The notes: a model not told the origin generated them from the letters alone. Shown: positions 14,304 through 25,004, counted from the stretch's first letter. The stretch: 43,019 bases of DNA from an uncultured Clostridia bacterium (GCA_947631925.1 CANRNE010000018.1:1-43019); one strand, 5' to 3'. Numbers and translations: made by a program.

Positions 14304-14654
14304 ATGAGAATTAAAAGAGGCGTCAACGCAGTCAAAAAACGCAGAAAGATTTTCCGCCTTGCAAAGGGTTATTTCGGTTGCAAGAGCAAGAACTATCGCA
14401 TCGCGCGTCAGGCGGTGATGAAGTCACTGCAGTACGCGTATGTGGGCAGAAAACGTAGGAAGCGCGACATGCGCAGGCTCTGGATTGCGAGAATCAACGC
14501 GGGCGCGCGTGCCTTCGGGCTCTCCTATTCGAGGCTCATGCACGGGCTCAAGCTTGCGGGCATCGACCTCAACCGCAAGTCGCTTGCAGAGCTCGCAGTC
14601 TCCGACAGCGTGGCCTTCGGCGCCATCTGCGAGAAAGCAAAAGCAGCGCTCTGA
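14304..14654 (+). CDS. rplT: 50S ribosomal protein L20
   Basis: A 116-residue L20, an early-binding large-subunit protein and, in Firmicutes, the repressor of its own operon through the leader upstream of infC. Signature stretches [21 protein letters not shown] and [10 protein letters not shown] are present. Followed by a strong terminator at 14663-14690. Confidence 0.97.
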   Translation: MRIKRGVNAVKKRRKIFRLAKGYFGCKSKNYRIARQAVMKSLQYAYVGRKRRKRDMRRLWIARINAGARAFGLSYSRLMHGLKLAGIDLNRKSLAELAVSDSVAFGAICEKAKAAL

Positions 14655-14662
14655 TGCGCGAA

Positions 14663-14690
14663 AAAAAGCCTTTCCGCGAAAGGCTTTTTT
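14663..14690 (+). terminator. Intrinsic terminator after rplT
   Basis: 12-base stem AAAAAGCCTTTC/GAAAGGCTTTTT with a CGC loop and a T run. It ends only six bases before the methyltransferase start codon. Confidence 0.9.
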
Positions 14691-14696
14691 GTTCGT

Positions 14697-15428
14697 ATGG
14701 TCATTCTTTCCAAGCAAAATCCCATCGTAAAGCGCCTCGCTTCCCTTCGGGACAAGAAGGGAAGGCGGGAGCAGGGGACCTTTCTCGTCGAAGGCGGGAA
14801 GATGGTCCGCGAGTGCAGGGAGAGCGGGCAGGAGATTGTCCTCGTCGCCGTCCGTGAGGACTACGCGGGCGAAGAGGAGGGCGTCGTCCTCGGAAGAGAC
14901 GTCTTTTCCTATATCTGCGACGAGAAGACCCCGCAGGGCGTCCTCGCCGAGGTAAAAATCCCGCAGACGCCGCTCGGGCCGCCCGGGGGCCGCTGTCTTC
15001 TTCTCGACGGCCTGCAGGACCCCGCCAACGTGGGCGCCGTCATCCGCACGGCAGTCGCCGCAGGGTATGAGGAAATCTATCTTGCGGACTGTGCCGACCC
15101 CTATTCCCCGAAGAGTGTGCGCGCGTCCATGTCGGGCGTGTTCTATGCGAAACTCATGCGCGGCTCGCGGGCGGAACTTCTTCCGCTCCTTCAAGGCGTG
15201 CCCGTTGTCGCCGCCGATATGGACGGGGAGGACGTCTTCTCCTTCGCCCCGCCAGAAACATTCTGTCTCGCAATCGGGAACGAGGGGAACGGCCTGTCCG
15301 GAGAGGTGCGCAAAATGGCAAGCGCCACCGTAAAAATTCCGATGGGGGAGCACACGGAGAGTCTCAACGCAGCCGTCTCGGCGGGCATCCTCATGTATCT
15401 TTTGGGATGCAACACAAAAAGGAGGTAA
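14697..15428 (+). CDS. TrmH/SpoU-family RNA 2'-O-methyltransferase
   Basis: A 243-residue SPOUT methyltransferase that methylates ribose 2'-OH of rRNA or tRNA. An N-terminal substrate-binding domain (S-K-Q-N-P-I-V-K-R-L...F-L-V-E-G-G-K, 5-35) is followed by the knotted SpoU domain: L-Q-D-P-A-N-V-G-A-V-I-R-T-A (motif 1, about 106-119), C-L-A-I-G-N-E-G-N-G-L-S (motif 2), and K-I-P-M...S-L-N-A-A-V-S-A-G-I-L (motif 3). Which RNA it modifies cannot be told. The ATG has no normal ribosome site: only GAAAGG inside the terminator arm, 13 bases upstream. Its end carries the AAAGGAGG site of yebC. Confidence 0.9.
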   Translation: MVILSKQNPIVKRLASLRDKKGRREQGTFLVEGGKMVRECRESGQEIVLVAVREDYAGEEEGVVLGRDVFSYICDEKTPQGVLAEVKIPQTPLGPPGGRCLLLDGLQDPANVGAVIRTAVAAGYEEIYLADCADPYSPKSVRASMSGVFYAKLMRGSRAELLPLLQGVPVVAADMDGEDVFSFAPPETFCLAIGNEGNGLSGEVRKMASATVKIPMGEHTESLNAAVSAGILMYLLGCNTKRR

Positions 15429-15431
15429 CCT

Positions 15432-16169
15432 ATGTCAGGTCACAGCAAATGGCACAACATTCAGGCGAAGAAGGGCAAGGCGGATGCCGCCCGCGGCCGT
15501 CTGTTTACGAAAATCGGCAAGGAGATTGCGGTCGCCGCAAAGGGCAATCCCAACGTCTCCACCAACTCCAAGCTCGCCGACGTCGTCGCAAAGGCGAAGG
15601 CGGCGAACATGCCCAACGACAACATCGAGCGCGCCATCAAGCGCGCCGCGGGGGAACTCGAGGGCAAGGACTTCAAGGAACTCACCTATGAGGGCTACGG
15701 CGTGGGCGGTTCCGCCGTCATCATCACGACGCTCACCGACAACATCAACCGCACGGCGGGGGATATCCGCGCCATCATGTCCAAGTGCGGCGGCGCGCTC
15801 GGAACGACGGGCAGCGTCTCCTATATGTTCGAGGACAAGGGCCTCATCGTCATCGAGGCGAAGCCCGGGCTCGGCGAGGACGAAGTCACCGAGATGGCAA
15901 TCGAAGCGGGCGCCGACGACGTCATTCCCGTGGAGGACGCCTTTGAGGTGTACACTTCGGTTCCCGCCTTCTCCGAGGCGAGAAAGTACCTCGAGGGGAA
16001 GAGCCTTTCCTTCCTGCAGGCGGAGCTCACGAAGATTCCGCAGAACAGAATCGTCCTCGAAGGGGAGAAGCTCGACCAGTTTTTGAAGATGCTCGACAAG
16101 CTCGAAGAAAACGACGACGTGCAGAATGTCTATCACAACGTCGACTTGCCGGAAGAAGAGGAGGAATAA
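15432..16169 (+). CDS. yebC: YebC/PmpR family protein
   Basis: A 245-residue member of the YebC/TACO1 family. N-terminal S-G-H-S-K-W-x-N-I-Q-x-K-K-x-K-x-D signature, P-N-D-N-I-E-R-A-I (about 61-69), Y-E-G-Y-G-x-G-G-x-A and the acidic C-terminal domain with G-A-D-D-V are all present. The family was annotated as transcriptional regulators; recent work links several members to relief of ribosome stalling. The start follows AAAGGAGGTAACCT, three bases after the methyltransferase stop. The C-terminus ends in five glutamates. A repeat element begins at the stop codon. Confidence 0.95.
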   Translation: MSGHSKWHNIQAKKGKADAARGRLFTKIGKEIAVAAKGNPNVSTNSKLADVVAKAKAANMPNDNIERAIKRAAGELEGKDFKELTYEGYGVGGSAVIITTLTDNINRTAGDIRAIMSKCGGALGTTGSVSYMFEDKGLIVIEAKPGLGEDEVTEMAIEAGADDVIPVEDAFEVYTSVPAFSEARKYLEGKSLSFLQAELTKIPQNRIVLEGEKLDQFLKMLDKLEENDDVQNVYHNVDLPEEEEE

Positions 16170-16298
16170 GTTTCGGCAAAAATCTTTGCGTGCGCAAATA
16201 TTTTTGTCGAGCGGATTGGCGTCCGTACCTTCTCCTGCTCGTAGCCGCGCAAGCTGTACTGTTCCATCGGACAATAAGCCTGCGGTGGCGTTGCAAAT
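16170..16298. repeat. 128-base interspersed element, copy 2 (inverted)
   Basis: Reverse complement of the element at 2878-3005. It begins at the yebC stop. Its terminal hairpin (16175-16190 with 16193-16208) has a two-base loop; inner pairs are TTTGCG/CGCAAA where copy 1 has TTTTC/GAAAA, so pairing is kept by paired changes. It could act as a weak transcript end for yebC but lacks a clean T tract. Confidence 0.8.
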
Positions 16299-16361
16299 TG
16301 TGTCGCCCACGGCGGAAGTGAATTCCGCCTAAGGCAAGGAATTCAGAACTCGTACCCACCC

Positions 16362-16460
16362 CCCTACCCCCCTCCGCGGGAGGGGGCAAGAAAGGCGCCT
16401 CCGTGGGAGGAGCTGTCGAGCATAGCGAGACTGAGGTGGGGCGCATTCTAAATTCGTCAT
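16362..16460. repeat. G-rich palindromic repeat, copy C, plus 37-base exact repeat
   Basis: CCCCTCCGCGGGAGGGG hairpin, then GAGCTGTCGAGC and GACTGAGGTGGGG, the plan of the repeat at 2735-2832. Bases 16424-16460 equal bases 1-37 of the window without a mismatch. Confidence 0.7.
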
Positions 16461-16482
16461 AATGAAAACCAAGAAAAAGAAA

Positions 16483-16508
16483 TCGCGCGAAATGGTCTTT
16501 TCGCGCGA
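16483..16508 (-). terminator. Terminator of the NudC-like gene
   Basis: 10-base arms TCGCGCGAAA/TTTCGCGCGA with a 6-base loop; the minus-strand exit is TTTCTTTTTCTTGG. It may also stop plus-strand transcripts from yebC. Confidence 0.75.
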
Positions 16509-16531
16509 AACTTTTATCCTTTGTGTTTTAT

Positions 16532-17026
16532 TTATCCTTTGTGTTTGATTTCCCCGAGCGCGGCATTGAGGAAGAACTCCGCCGCGGACGAGCGCTTTAC
16601 GACAAGTTCTCTTGCTTCATCGGGCGTACACCAGCGCGCCTCGGCAATCTCTTCGCCGAGCGACAGCTCGCCGTCCTCCGCGACGACAAGGAATCCGAGC
16701 ATGAGAAGGTCCTTTGCCTCGTGGAAGCGCGAGCCGAGGTATTTCCACTTGACGGCGCCCAGCCCGATCTCCTCCTTGAGTTCGCGGGGAATGGTCTTCT
16801 CCGCACTTTCACCCTTCTTGACGTACCCGGCAAACAGCTTATACTCGTCCTCGCCCGCATGTTTTGCGAGCAGGACCTTGCTCTCCGCGCGGTTGACGAC
16901 CGCCATGGAGACAGCGACGGGGAAGAAGGGGAACTTGTACTTGCCACAATGTTCGCAATAGGGGACGAGCCCTTCGTTTTCCAAAAATCTCAGCGAAAGT
17001 TTGTTCCCGCAATCTCTGCAAAACAT
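16532..17026 (-). CDS. Zinc-ribbon Nudix hydrolase (NudC-like)
   Basis: A 164-residue protein with an N-terminal zinc ribbon (Cys 3, 6, 24, 27) and a complete Nudix box at residues 67-89 (G-x5-E-x7-R-E-L-K-E-E-I-G-L). This architecture recalls NudC NADH pyrophosphatase, but the N-terminal NudC domain is absent and I do not see the S-Q-P-W-P-F-P-x-S motif that marks NADH specificity, so the substrate is open. Strong AGGAGG ribosome site and a consensus promoter (17057-17085). The last codons and stop are tandemly duplicated downstream (16513-16547). Confidence 0.85.
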   Translation of the reverse strand: MFCRDCGNKLSLRFLENEGLVPYCEHCGKYKFPFFPVAVSMAVVNRAESKVLLAKHAGEDEYKLFAGYVKKGESAEKTIPRELKEEIGLGAVKWKYLGSRFHEAKDLLMLGFLVVAEDGELSLGEEIAEARWCTPDEARELVVKRSSAAEFFLNAALGEIKHKG

Positions 17027-17056
17027 CTGTTTCCCTCCTGTTTGGTATTTTGTATC

Positions 17057-17085
17057 ATTCTACAATAAATTTTTTCATTTGTCAA
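17057..17085 (-). promoter_or_regulatory. Sigma-A promoter of the NudC-like gene
   Basis: Minus strand: TTGACA (17080-17085), 17 bases, TAGAAT (17057-17062), about 30 bases before the start codon. Confidence 0.88.
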
Positions 17086-17175
17086 TGGTTTCCGAGCAAA
17101 TTTTTGTTTTTCCGCCCCTTTGGGGGCGGATTTCTGCATTTCTTGCCGCCTCTTGGGAAAACGGAGCCGAATTTC

Positions 17176-17205
17176 TTGACAAAACCCCGCGCGGTATAGT
17201 ATAAT
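17176..17205 (+). promoter_or_regulatory. Sigma-A promoter of the purA operon
   Basis: TTGACA (17176-17181), 18 bases, TATAAT (17200-17205), both perfect. The short leader carries a GGGGAA-AAG-TTCCCC hairpin (about 17224-17238). A further GC hairpin, TCCGCCCC/GGGGCGGA, lies upstream at 17111-17130. Confidence 0.9.
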
Positions 17206-17254
17206 GAATTGTATTTTTTTCGGGGGAAAAGTTCCCCTGCGGAAGGAGTGGCGC

Positions 17255-18525
17255 ATGCTCACCTCAATTTGCGGAATCAACTGGGGAGACGAGGGCAAGG
17301 GTCGCATGGTCGATTTGCTCTCTGCGGATTCGGACATCGTCTGCCGCTATCAGGGCGGCAACAACGCGGGGCACACCGTCATCAACGAGAGGGGGAAGTT
17401 TATTCTCAACCTGCTCCCCTCGGGGATTTTGCGCGAAACCGTCGTCAACGTACTCGGGCTCGGCATGGTCATCGACCTCAGACATCTCAATGAGGAGATT
17501 GCCCGCCTGCGCGCACAGGGCATCCGCATCACGCCCGAAAATCTCAAAATTTCCGACCGCGCGGTCATCACCATGCCCTATCACGTCCTCATGGACTGCC
17601 TCGAAGAGGACAGACTTGCAGACAAGAAGTTCGGCTCCACCCGCCGCGGCATCGCGCCCGCCTACGCCGACCGCTACATGAAGAAGACCTTCCGCATGGG
17701 CGAACTGCTCCATCCCGACCTGCTCGAGGAGAAGATTTCGGACATCGTCGAATGGAAGAATCTGACCGTGGAGGGCGGCTATCGGCACGCGCCCGTCACC
17801 GCAGAGGAAGTCAAAGCGTACTTCAGGACGTACGGCGAGCCCCTCAAGGAGTTCGTCTGCGACGTGGGAAGCTACCTCGACGGTGCGCACAGGGCGGGCA
17901 AGAACATCCTCTTCGAGGCCCAGCTCGGCGCCCTTCGGGACATCGACTTCGGCATCATTCCCTTCACGTCGAGCTCTTCCACCATCGCCGCCTATGCACC
18001 CATCGGCGCGGGCGTGCCCCATCTCAAACTCGACCGCTCCATCGGCGTCATGAAGGCGTACTCCACCTGCGTGGGGGAGGGCCCGTTTACCGCCGAATAC
18101 TTCGGGGAGAAGGCAAACCGGCTGCGCGAAGCGGGCGGGGAATACGGCGCCGCCACGGGAAGACCGAGGCGGGTAGGCCCCTTTGACGCCGTGGCATCCC
18201 GTTACGGAATTCGCTGTCAGGGGGCGGACGAAGTCGCCCTCACCAAGCTCGACGTCCTCTCGGGCTATGAGGAGATAGAGGTCTGCACCGCGTACTTATT
18301 GCAGGGGGAGCGCATCACGGAATTTCCCTATCCCGACCTCCTTGGCGCCTGTTCGCCCGTCTTTGAGAGGGTAAAGGGGTGGAACTGCGACATCTCGGGG
18401 TGCAGAAAGCCCTCCGACCTTCCCAAGGAAGCCCTCTCTTACATTCACTTCCTCGAAGAACTGTGCGGCTGCCGCGTGAGCTACGTCTCCGTCGGCGCCG
18501 AGCGGGACGCCTATGTAAAACTTTC

Positions 18526-18529
<4 letters not shown>
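17255..18529 (+). CDS. purA: Adenylosuccinate synthetase
   Basis: A 424-residue enzyme that joins IMP and aspartate using GTP, the first step from IMP to AMP. G-D-E-G-K-G at residues 11-16 is the GTP loop; G-G-N-N-A-G-H-T-V follows near 34-42; then G-S-T-R-R-G-I-A-P-A-Y-A-D-R and the C-terminal T-K-L-D-V-L-S-G guanine-binding motif. Start at the ATG after GAAGGAGTGGCGC; an upstream in-frame ATG at 17204 overlaps the -10 box. It ends in a GTGA overlap with dapF. Confidence 0.96.
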
Positions 18530-21090
<2,561 letters not shown>

Positions 21091-21106
21091 CTTCCCCGAT
21101 TCGAAT

Positions 21107-22285
21107 ATGCAAATCAACGAACATTTCGCGAATTTGCACGAAAGCTACCTCTTCGCCCGCGTGGCGGAGCGGGTGAGAGAGTACGAACAAGAACACAACG
21201 CGCGCGCCATCCGTCTCTCCATCGGGGACGTCACGCGCCCGCTCGCCCCCTGCGTCATCCGCGCCATGCACGGTGCGGTGGACGACCTCTCACGGGCGGA
21301 GACCTTCCGCGGCTACGGTCCCGACGCGACTTCCTACGCCTACGACTTTCTGCTCTCCGCCATTCAAAATCACTACAAAAAGCGGGGAGTGGCCCTCTCC
21401 TTCGGGGAGATTTTCGTCTCGGACGGCGCAAAATCCGACCTCGGGAACCTTCTCGACCTCTTTTCCGTGGAAAAAGTCCTGCTCCCCGACCCCGTCTATC
21501 CCGCCTATGCGGACGCCAATCTTCTCGCGGGGCACAAAATTATCTATGCCGAAGGGCGCGAGGAGAACGGCTTTCTCCCCATGCCCGAAGAGGGGAAGGG
21601 AGCCGACCTCATCTACCTCTGTTCCCCCAACAACCCGACGGGCGCGGTATATTCCCATGCGCAACTCAAACGTTGGGTGGAATTTGCCGGCCGCCACGGC
21701 GCAATCCTTCTCTTCGACGCCGCCTATGAGGCATATGTCACGGGAAATTTTCCCCGCTCCGTCTATGAAGTGGAGGGCGCGCGGGAATGCGCCATCGAAG
21801 TCTCCTCCTTCTCCAAGGCGGCGGGCTTTACGGGCGTGCGGTGCGGCTACACCGTCATTCCAAACGAACTTGTCCGCGGCGGCGTGCGCCTTTCCTCCCT
21901 CTGGAAGCGGCGGCAGGCGTGCAAATTCAACGGCGTCTCCTACGTCACGCAGCGCGGCGCGGCGGCGGCTTACTCCGAAGAGGGGGAGCGGGAGTGCGGC
22001 GAAATTCTCGCCTACTACCGCGAAAACGCCCGCATCCTCAAAGAGGGGATGAATGGGTGCCGCCTCTTCTCCACGGGCGGCGTGCATTCGCCCTATCTGT
22101 GGGTCAAGTGCCCGTACGGCACGGGCGAACAATTCTTCGAACTTCTTCTCTCCCGCTGCGGCGTGGCGGTCACCCCGGGCGGCGGCTTCGGCGCGGGCGG
22201 GGAGAGATACTTTCGCCTCACTGCGTTCTCCTCGAGAGAGGACACGGCGGAGGCGGTAAAACGCATCACGGAGCTATTGACATGA
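21107..22285 (+). CDS. dapL: LL-diaminopimelate aminotransferase
   Basis: A 392-residue class I/II PLP aminotransferase that makes LL-diaminopimelate directly from tetrahydrodipicolinate and glutamate. The N-terminus (I-N-x-x-F-x-x-L-x-x-S-Y-L-F, then I-R-L-S-I-G-D-V-T-R-P-L) is the DapL pattern; S-P-N-N-P-T-G-A (173-180), D204-A-A-Y207 and the PLP lysine K237 in S-F-S-K-A-A-G-F-T-G-V-R are present. dapF close by supports the assignment. The ATG at 21107 has no recognisable ribosome site and follows repeat sequence. It ends in an ATGA overlap with the GH77-like gene. Confidence 0.9.
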   Translation: MQINEHFANLHESYLFARVAERVREYEQEHNARAIRLSIGDVTRPLAPCVIRAMHGAVDDLSRAETFRGYGPDATSYAYDFLLSAIQNHYKKRGVALSFGEIFVSDGAKSDLGNLLDLFSVEKVLLPDPVYPAYADANLLAGHKIIYAEGREENGFLPMPEEGKGADLIYLCSPNNPTGAVYSHAQLKRWVEFAGRHGAILLFDAAYEAYVTGNFPRSVYEVEGARECAIEVSSFSKAAGFTGVRCGYTVIPNELVRGGVRLSSLWKRRQACKFNGVSYVTQRGAAAAYSEEGERECGEILAYYRENARILKEGMNGCRLFSTGGVHSPYLWVKCPYGTGEQFFELLLSRCGVAVTPGGGFGAGGERYFRLTAFSSREDTAEAVKRITELLT

Positions 22286-23661
22286 GCAAACTCAAAAAAG
22301 GCACGGGCGTCCTTCTGCCCGTCTTCGCCCTGCCGGGCAAGTACGGCATGGGTTCCCTCGGGAAGGACGCCTGCAAGTTCGCAAAGATTCTCTCCCGCAA
22401 CCGCATTCGCTACTGGCAAATCCTGCCCCTTTCCCACACGGGAAGTTTTCATTCGCCGTTCGCGGGCGTCGCGACGCAGTCGGGCAATCCCTACTTCCTC
22501 GACCTCGACCTGCTTGCCAAGGACAAGCTGCTCACCAAGGAGGAGCTCAAGGCCGCGCGCAGCCGCAAGATAGACTACGACAATTTGCAAGGGGAGCGCA
22601 TCGCCCTGCTCCGCACGGCATTCTCCCGCTTCAACTTCGACAGCAAGCCCTTCCGCGCCTTTATTTCGAAGGGGACGAGCGAGGATTACGCCCTCTTCAT
22701 GACGGCGAAGACGGTGTTCGGCGACAGCTTTTCGGACTGGGACCCCCTCGTCCGTCGCCGCGACCCCGACGCCCTCGAGGCGCTCCGCACGCAGTATCAC
22801 GAGGAATATCTCTTCTGGAACTTTTTGCAGTTCGAGTTCGAGAAGCAGTGGAGCGCGTTCAAGCGCTGTCTGCACGGCGCGGGAATTAAGCTCATCGGCG
22901 ACCTTCCCTTCTACTGCGCGGCATTCGGCGCCGACGTCTGGACGCATCCGTATCTCTTCCGCGTGGATGAGAATCTGACGCCGGACCCCGCATTCGTCCC
23001 CGAGGGGGCGGCGGAGGCCGCAGGCTACGACTGGAGCGCGCATTTGGAGGACGGCTACGCATGGTGGAAGGCCCGCCTCGCCTCCGCCCTCAAACAGTAC
23101 GACCTCGTCCGGATTGGCGGCTGCGGGAAGTTCGAAGGCCCCATGGAGGTGCTCGCGAGCGAGCGCATCATCGCCGAGGACATGGACACTGACCTTTCCT
23201 CCCGCCTCGCCGGCACGGGCGCAGTCAACGCCAAGGTGCTCCTTTCGGCATTCCACGGGGAGGACGAAAACCCCAACCTTCCCCACAACTTTCAGGGAAG
23301 ATGCGCCGTCTACACGGGCACGCACGACAACGACACCGCAAAGGGGTATTTTTCCACCCTCTCCGCGGAGGAATTCATCCTTCTGCGCTCCCGCATCGCC
23401 CTCGAACTCGAGCGGCTGGGGGCATCCGTCCGCCTCGGTGCGGATGAGCAGGCGCTCGCCGTCGCCCTCATCCATCTCGCCCTCGCCTCGGATGCGGAGA
23501 TTGCCATCCTGCCCGTGCAGGACATCTTGGGACTGGACAGCGAATCCCGCACCAACTCCCCCGGGACAACGGCGGGGAACTGGCAGTTCCGCCTCGACAG
23601 ACAACCGTCCGCCCACGAAATGGGTCGGTTGAAAAAACTCATAAAAATTTATCGGAGGTAA
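22282..23661 (+). CDS. GH77 (4-alpha-glucanotransferase-like) protein with degenerate active site
   Basis: A 459-residue protein with clear MalQ relatedness: the N-terminal S-R-N-R-I-R-Y-W-Q-I-L-P-L...G-N-P-Y-F-L-D-L-D-L-L (about 38-78), G-D-L-P-F (206-210), A-D-V-W (217-220), A-E299-D and T-H-D349-N-D. MalQ transfers alpha-1,4-glucan chains. Here the R-I-D-H-F-R-G nucleophile motif reads R-I-G-G-C-G-K (277-283), the ~40 residues that normally follow are collapsed, and the P-P-D-x-F-S...G-Q-x-W-G-N-P loop is not recognisable. The acid/base Glu and third Asp are kept. The frame is intact and coupled to dapL, so this looks like a divergent or inactive paralogue, not decay. GGAG site eight bases upstream. 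Confidence 0.8.
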   Translation: MSKLKKGTGVLLPVFALPGKYGMGSLGKDACKFAKILSRNRIRYWQILPLSHTGSFHSPFAGVATQSGNPYFLDLDLLAKDKLLTKEELKAARSRKIDYDNLQGERIALLRTAFSRFNFDSKPFRAFISKGTSEDYALFMTAKTVFGDSFSDWDPLVRRRDPDALEALRTQYHEEYLFWNFLQFEFEKQWSAFKRCLHGAGIKLIGDLPFYCAAFGADVWTHPYLFRVDENLTPDPAFVPEGAAEAAGYDWSAHLEDGYAWWKARLASALKQYDLVRIGGCGKFEGPMEVLASERIIAEDMDTDLSSRLAGTGAVNAKVLLSAFHGEDENPNLPHNFQGRCAVYTGTHDNDTAKGYFSTLSAEEFILLRSRIALELERLGASVRLGADEQALAVALIHLALASDAEIAILPVQDILGLDSESRTNSPGTTAGNWQFRLDRQPSAHEMGRLKKLIKIYRR

Positions 23662-23666
23662 GTTTT

Positions 23667-24152
23667 ATGGCAAAAGAAAAGAAGGGCTTCTTCAAGGAGT
23701 TCAAAGAGTTCATCGCGCGCGGCAACGTGCTCGACATGGCAGTCGGTATCATCGTCGGCGGTGCATTCACGGCGATTATCACCGCGCTCGTCAACGGCAT
23801 TCTGACGCCGCTCCTGCAGATGATTGGCGTCGGCGATGATGGATTCGGCGCACTCCAGATTGTTCTCAACCAGGCGGCATACAACGCCAATCCCGAGACA
23901 GTGACGCCCATCGTCCTCGACTTCGGCATCGTCATCTCCGCCATCGTCACCTTCCTTCTCACCGCACTCATGCTGTTCACCATCGTCTACACGGTCAACC
24001 ACATCCATGCGCGCATCGAGAAAATCAAGGCCAAGAGGGCCGCAGCGGAAGAGCCCGCACCCGAGCCCGCAGCTCCCCCCGCTCCTCCCGCACCCACGGC
24101 AGAGGAACTTCTCACGGAGATTCGCGACCTGCTCAAGAAGGACAAGGAATGA
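23667..24152 (+). CDS. mscL: Large-conductance mechanosensitive channel
   Basis: A 161-residue MscL, which forms the pentameric pore that opens at near-lytic membrane tension. Amphipathic N-terminus (G-F-F-K-E-F-K-E-F-I-A-R-G-N-V-L-D-M-A-V-G-I-I-V-G split over 7-31) leads into TM1; a periplasmic loop and TM2 (about 84-111) follow; the tail is proline/alanine rich (E-P-A-P-E-P-A-A-P-P), then a short C-terminal helix. Slightly longer than usual because of that linker. GGAGGTAAG site five bases after the preceding gene; terminator at 24156-24179. Confidence 0.95.
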   Translation: MAKEKKGFFKEFKEFIARGNVLDMAVGIIVGGAFTAIITALVNGILTPLLQMIGVGDDGFGALQIVLNQAAYNANPETVTPIVLDFGIVISAIVTFLLTALMLFTIVYTVNHIHARIEKIKAKRAAAEEPAPEPAAPPAPPAPTAEELLTEIRDLLKKDKE

Positions 24153-24155
24153 AAC

Positions 24156-24179
24156 AAAGCGCCGCAAGGCGCTTTTTTC
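24156..24179 (+). terminator. Intrinsic terminator after mscL
   Basis: Stem AAGCGCC/GGCGCTT with a GCAA loop and six T; ends the purA-mscL run. Confidence 0.9.
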
Positions 24180-24229
24180 ATGGCATTCGGGGAACAAAAG
24201 GGGAGGGGAATTGCATACCCTATAGGGAT

Positions 24230-24895
24230 ATGCGAATCTGTTTCGTCACAAGCGGCACTCTCGAAAGCTACGCCGCCCATCCCGCCAAGGCGGATATCTC
24301 CGTGCTCTCCTTCCGCGCCCTCGGCGAAGTCAGCTACGAGCGCGAACTAAAGGGGCAGACCAGCCTGTTTGAGGACGTCGCCCTGCTCTCCAAAGAATGC
24401 GGTGTCGTCATCGCGGGGTGCTTTACCGATGCCCGCGGCATGAAGCGCAAGAGCGCCGTCGTCGCCGAAAAGGGGAGAATTTTAGGCGTCTCGGACATGG
24501 CATTCCGCGTGGACGGCGGGCAGTACCGAAGCGGCGCGGGCGTGAAAATTTACGACACGGGCGCGGGAAAAATCGGCGTCATCGTGGGGGAGGACCTCTA
24601 CTTTCCCCGCGTCGCGGAGACCCTCTCCCTCTGCGGGGCGGAGCTCGCCGTCTCCGTCTTCGAACGGCAAGAGGGGAGCCTCGAACAGGTCCTCATGCGC
24701 TCATACGCCTTCCTCTACGGCATGCCCGTGTGCGTCTGCGCCTACGGATACGCGCAGGCGGCGGATATCGGGGGAAAACTTCGCTTCGCCACCCCGCATT
24801 CGCCCTTTGTCTTCGACTACGAGCGGGAGCAGGAGTACCACCTCGTGGAAATCCGCCACCGCGGCCTCTACCGCAAAAAGCGCAGCGGCTTTTGA
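24230..24895 (+). CDS. Nitrilase-superfamily-like protein lacking the catalytic Cys
   Basis: A 221-residue protein with the carbon-nitrogen hydrolase fold pattern: L-L-S-K-E-C-G-V-V-I-A-G-C-F-T-D (52-67), S-A-V-V-A-E-K-G-R-I-L-G-V-S-D-M, and K-I-G-V-I-V-G-E-D-L-Y-F-P-R (114-127), followed by L-C-G-A-E-L-A-V. In active members the last motif reads I-C-x-D-x-x-F-P; here the Cys position is G120. The catalytic lysine motif (R-K-x-H-L) is also replaced around 88-92. It is shorter than usual (about 260-300). It is probably a non-catalytic homologue. Start chosen at 24230, the first Met of the domain; its ribosome site is poor (TATAGGGAT). Confidence 0.65.
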   Translation: MRICFVTSGTLESYAAHPAKADISVLSFRALGEVSYERELKGQTSLFEDVALLSKECGVVIAGCFTDARGMKRKSAVVAEKGRILGVSDMAFRVDGGQYRSGAGVKIYDTGAGKIGVIVGEDLYFPRVAETLSLCGAELAVSVFERQEGSLEQVLMRSYAFLYGMPVCVCAYGYAQAADIGGKLRFATPHSPFVFDYEREQEYHLVEIRHRGLYRKKRSGF

Positions 24896-24936
24896 CGTCC
24901 TCCCCCCTTTTGCATCGCAAAAGGGGGGAGGACGTC
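24894..24936. repeat. Perfect 20-base inverted repeat
   Basis: Arms 24894-24913 and 24917-24936 are exactly complementary with an ATC loop; the left arm overlaps the stop codon of the preceding gene. The following GCGTCAGCGGGAGGAGGGGGG resembles the tail of the G-rich repeat family. No T tract follows, so it is not a standard terminator by itself. Confidence 0.85.
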
Positions 24937-24974
24937 GCGTCAGCGGGAGGAGGGGGGCATTTCTCAAATATGAA

Positions 24975-25004
24975 AAAAAGCAAAACCGTGCGGTTTTGCT
25001 TTTT
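24975..25004. terminator. Bidirectional terminator between convergent genes
   Basis: 14-base arms AAAAAGCAAAACCG/CGGTTTTGCTTTTT, two-base loop, A run on one side and T run on the other. Serves the nitrilase-like gene and the minus-strand DegV gene. Confidence 0.92.
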
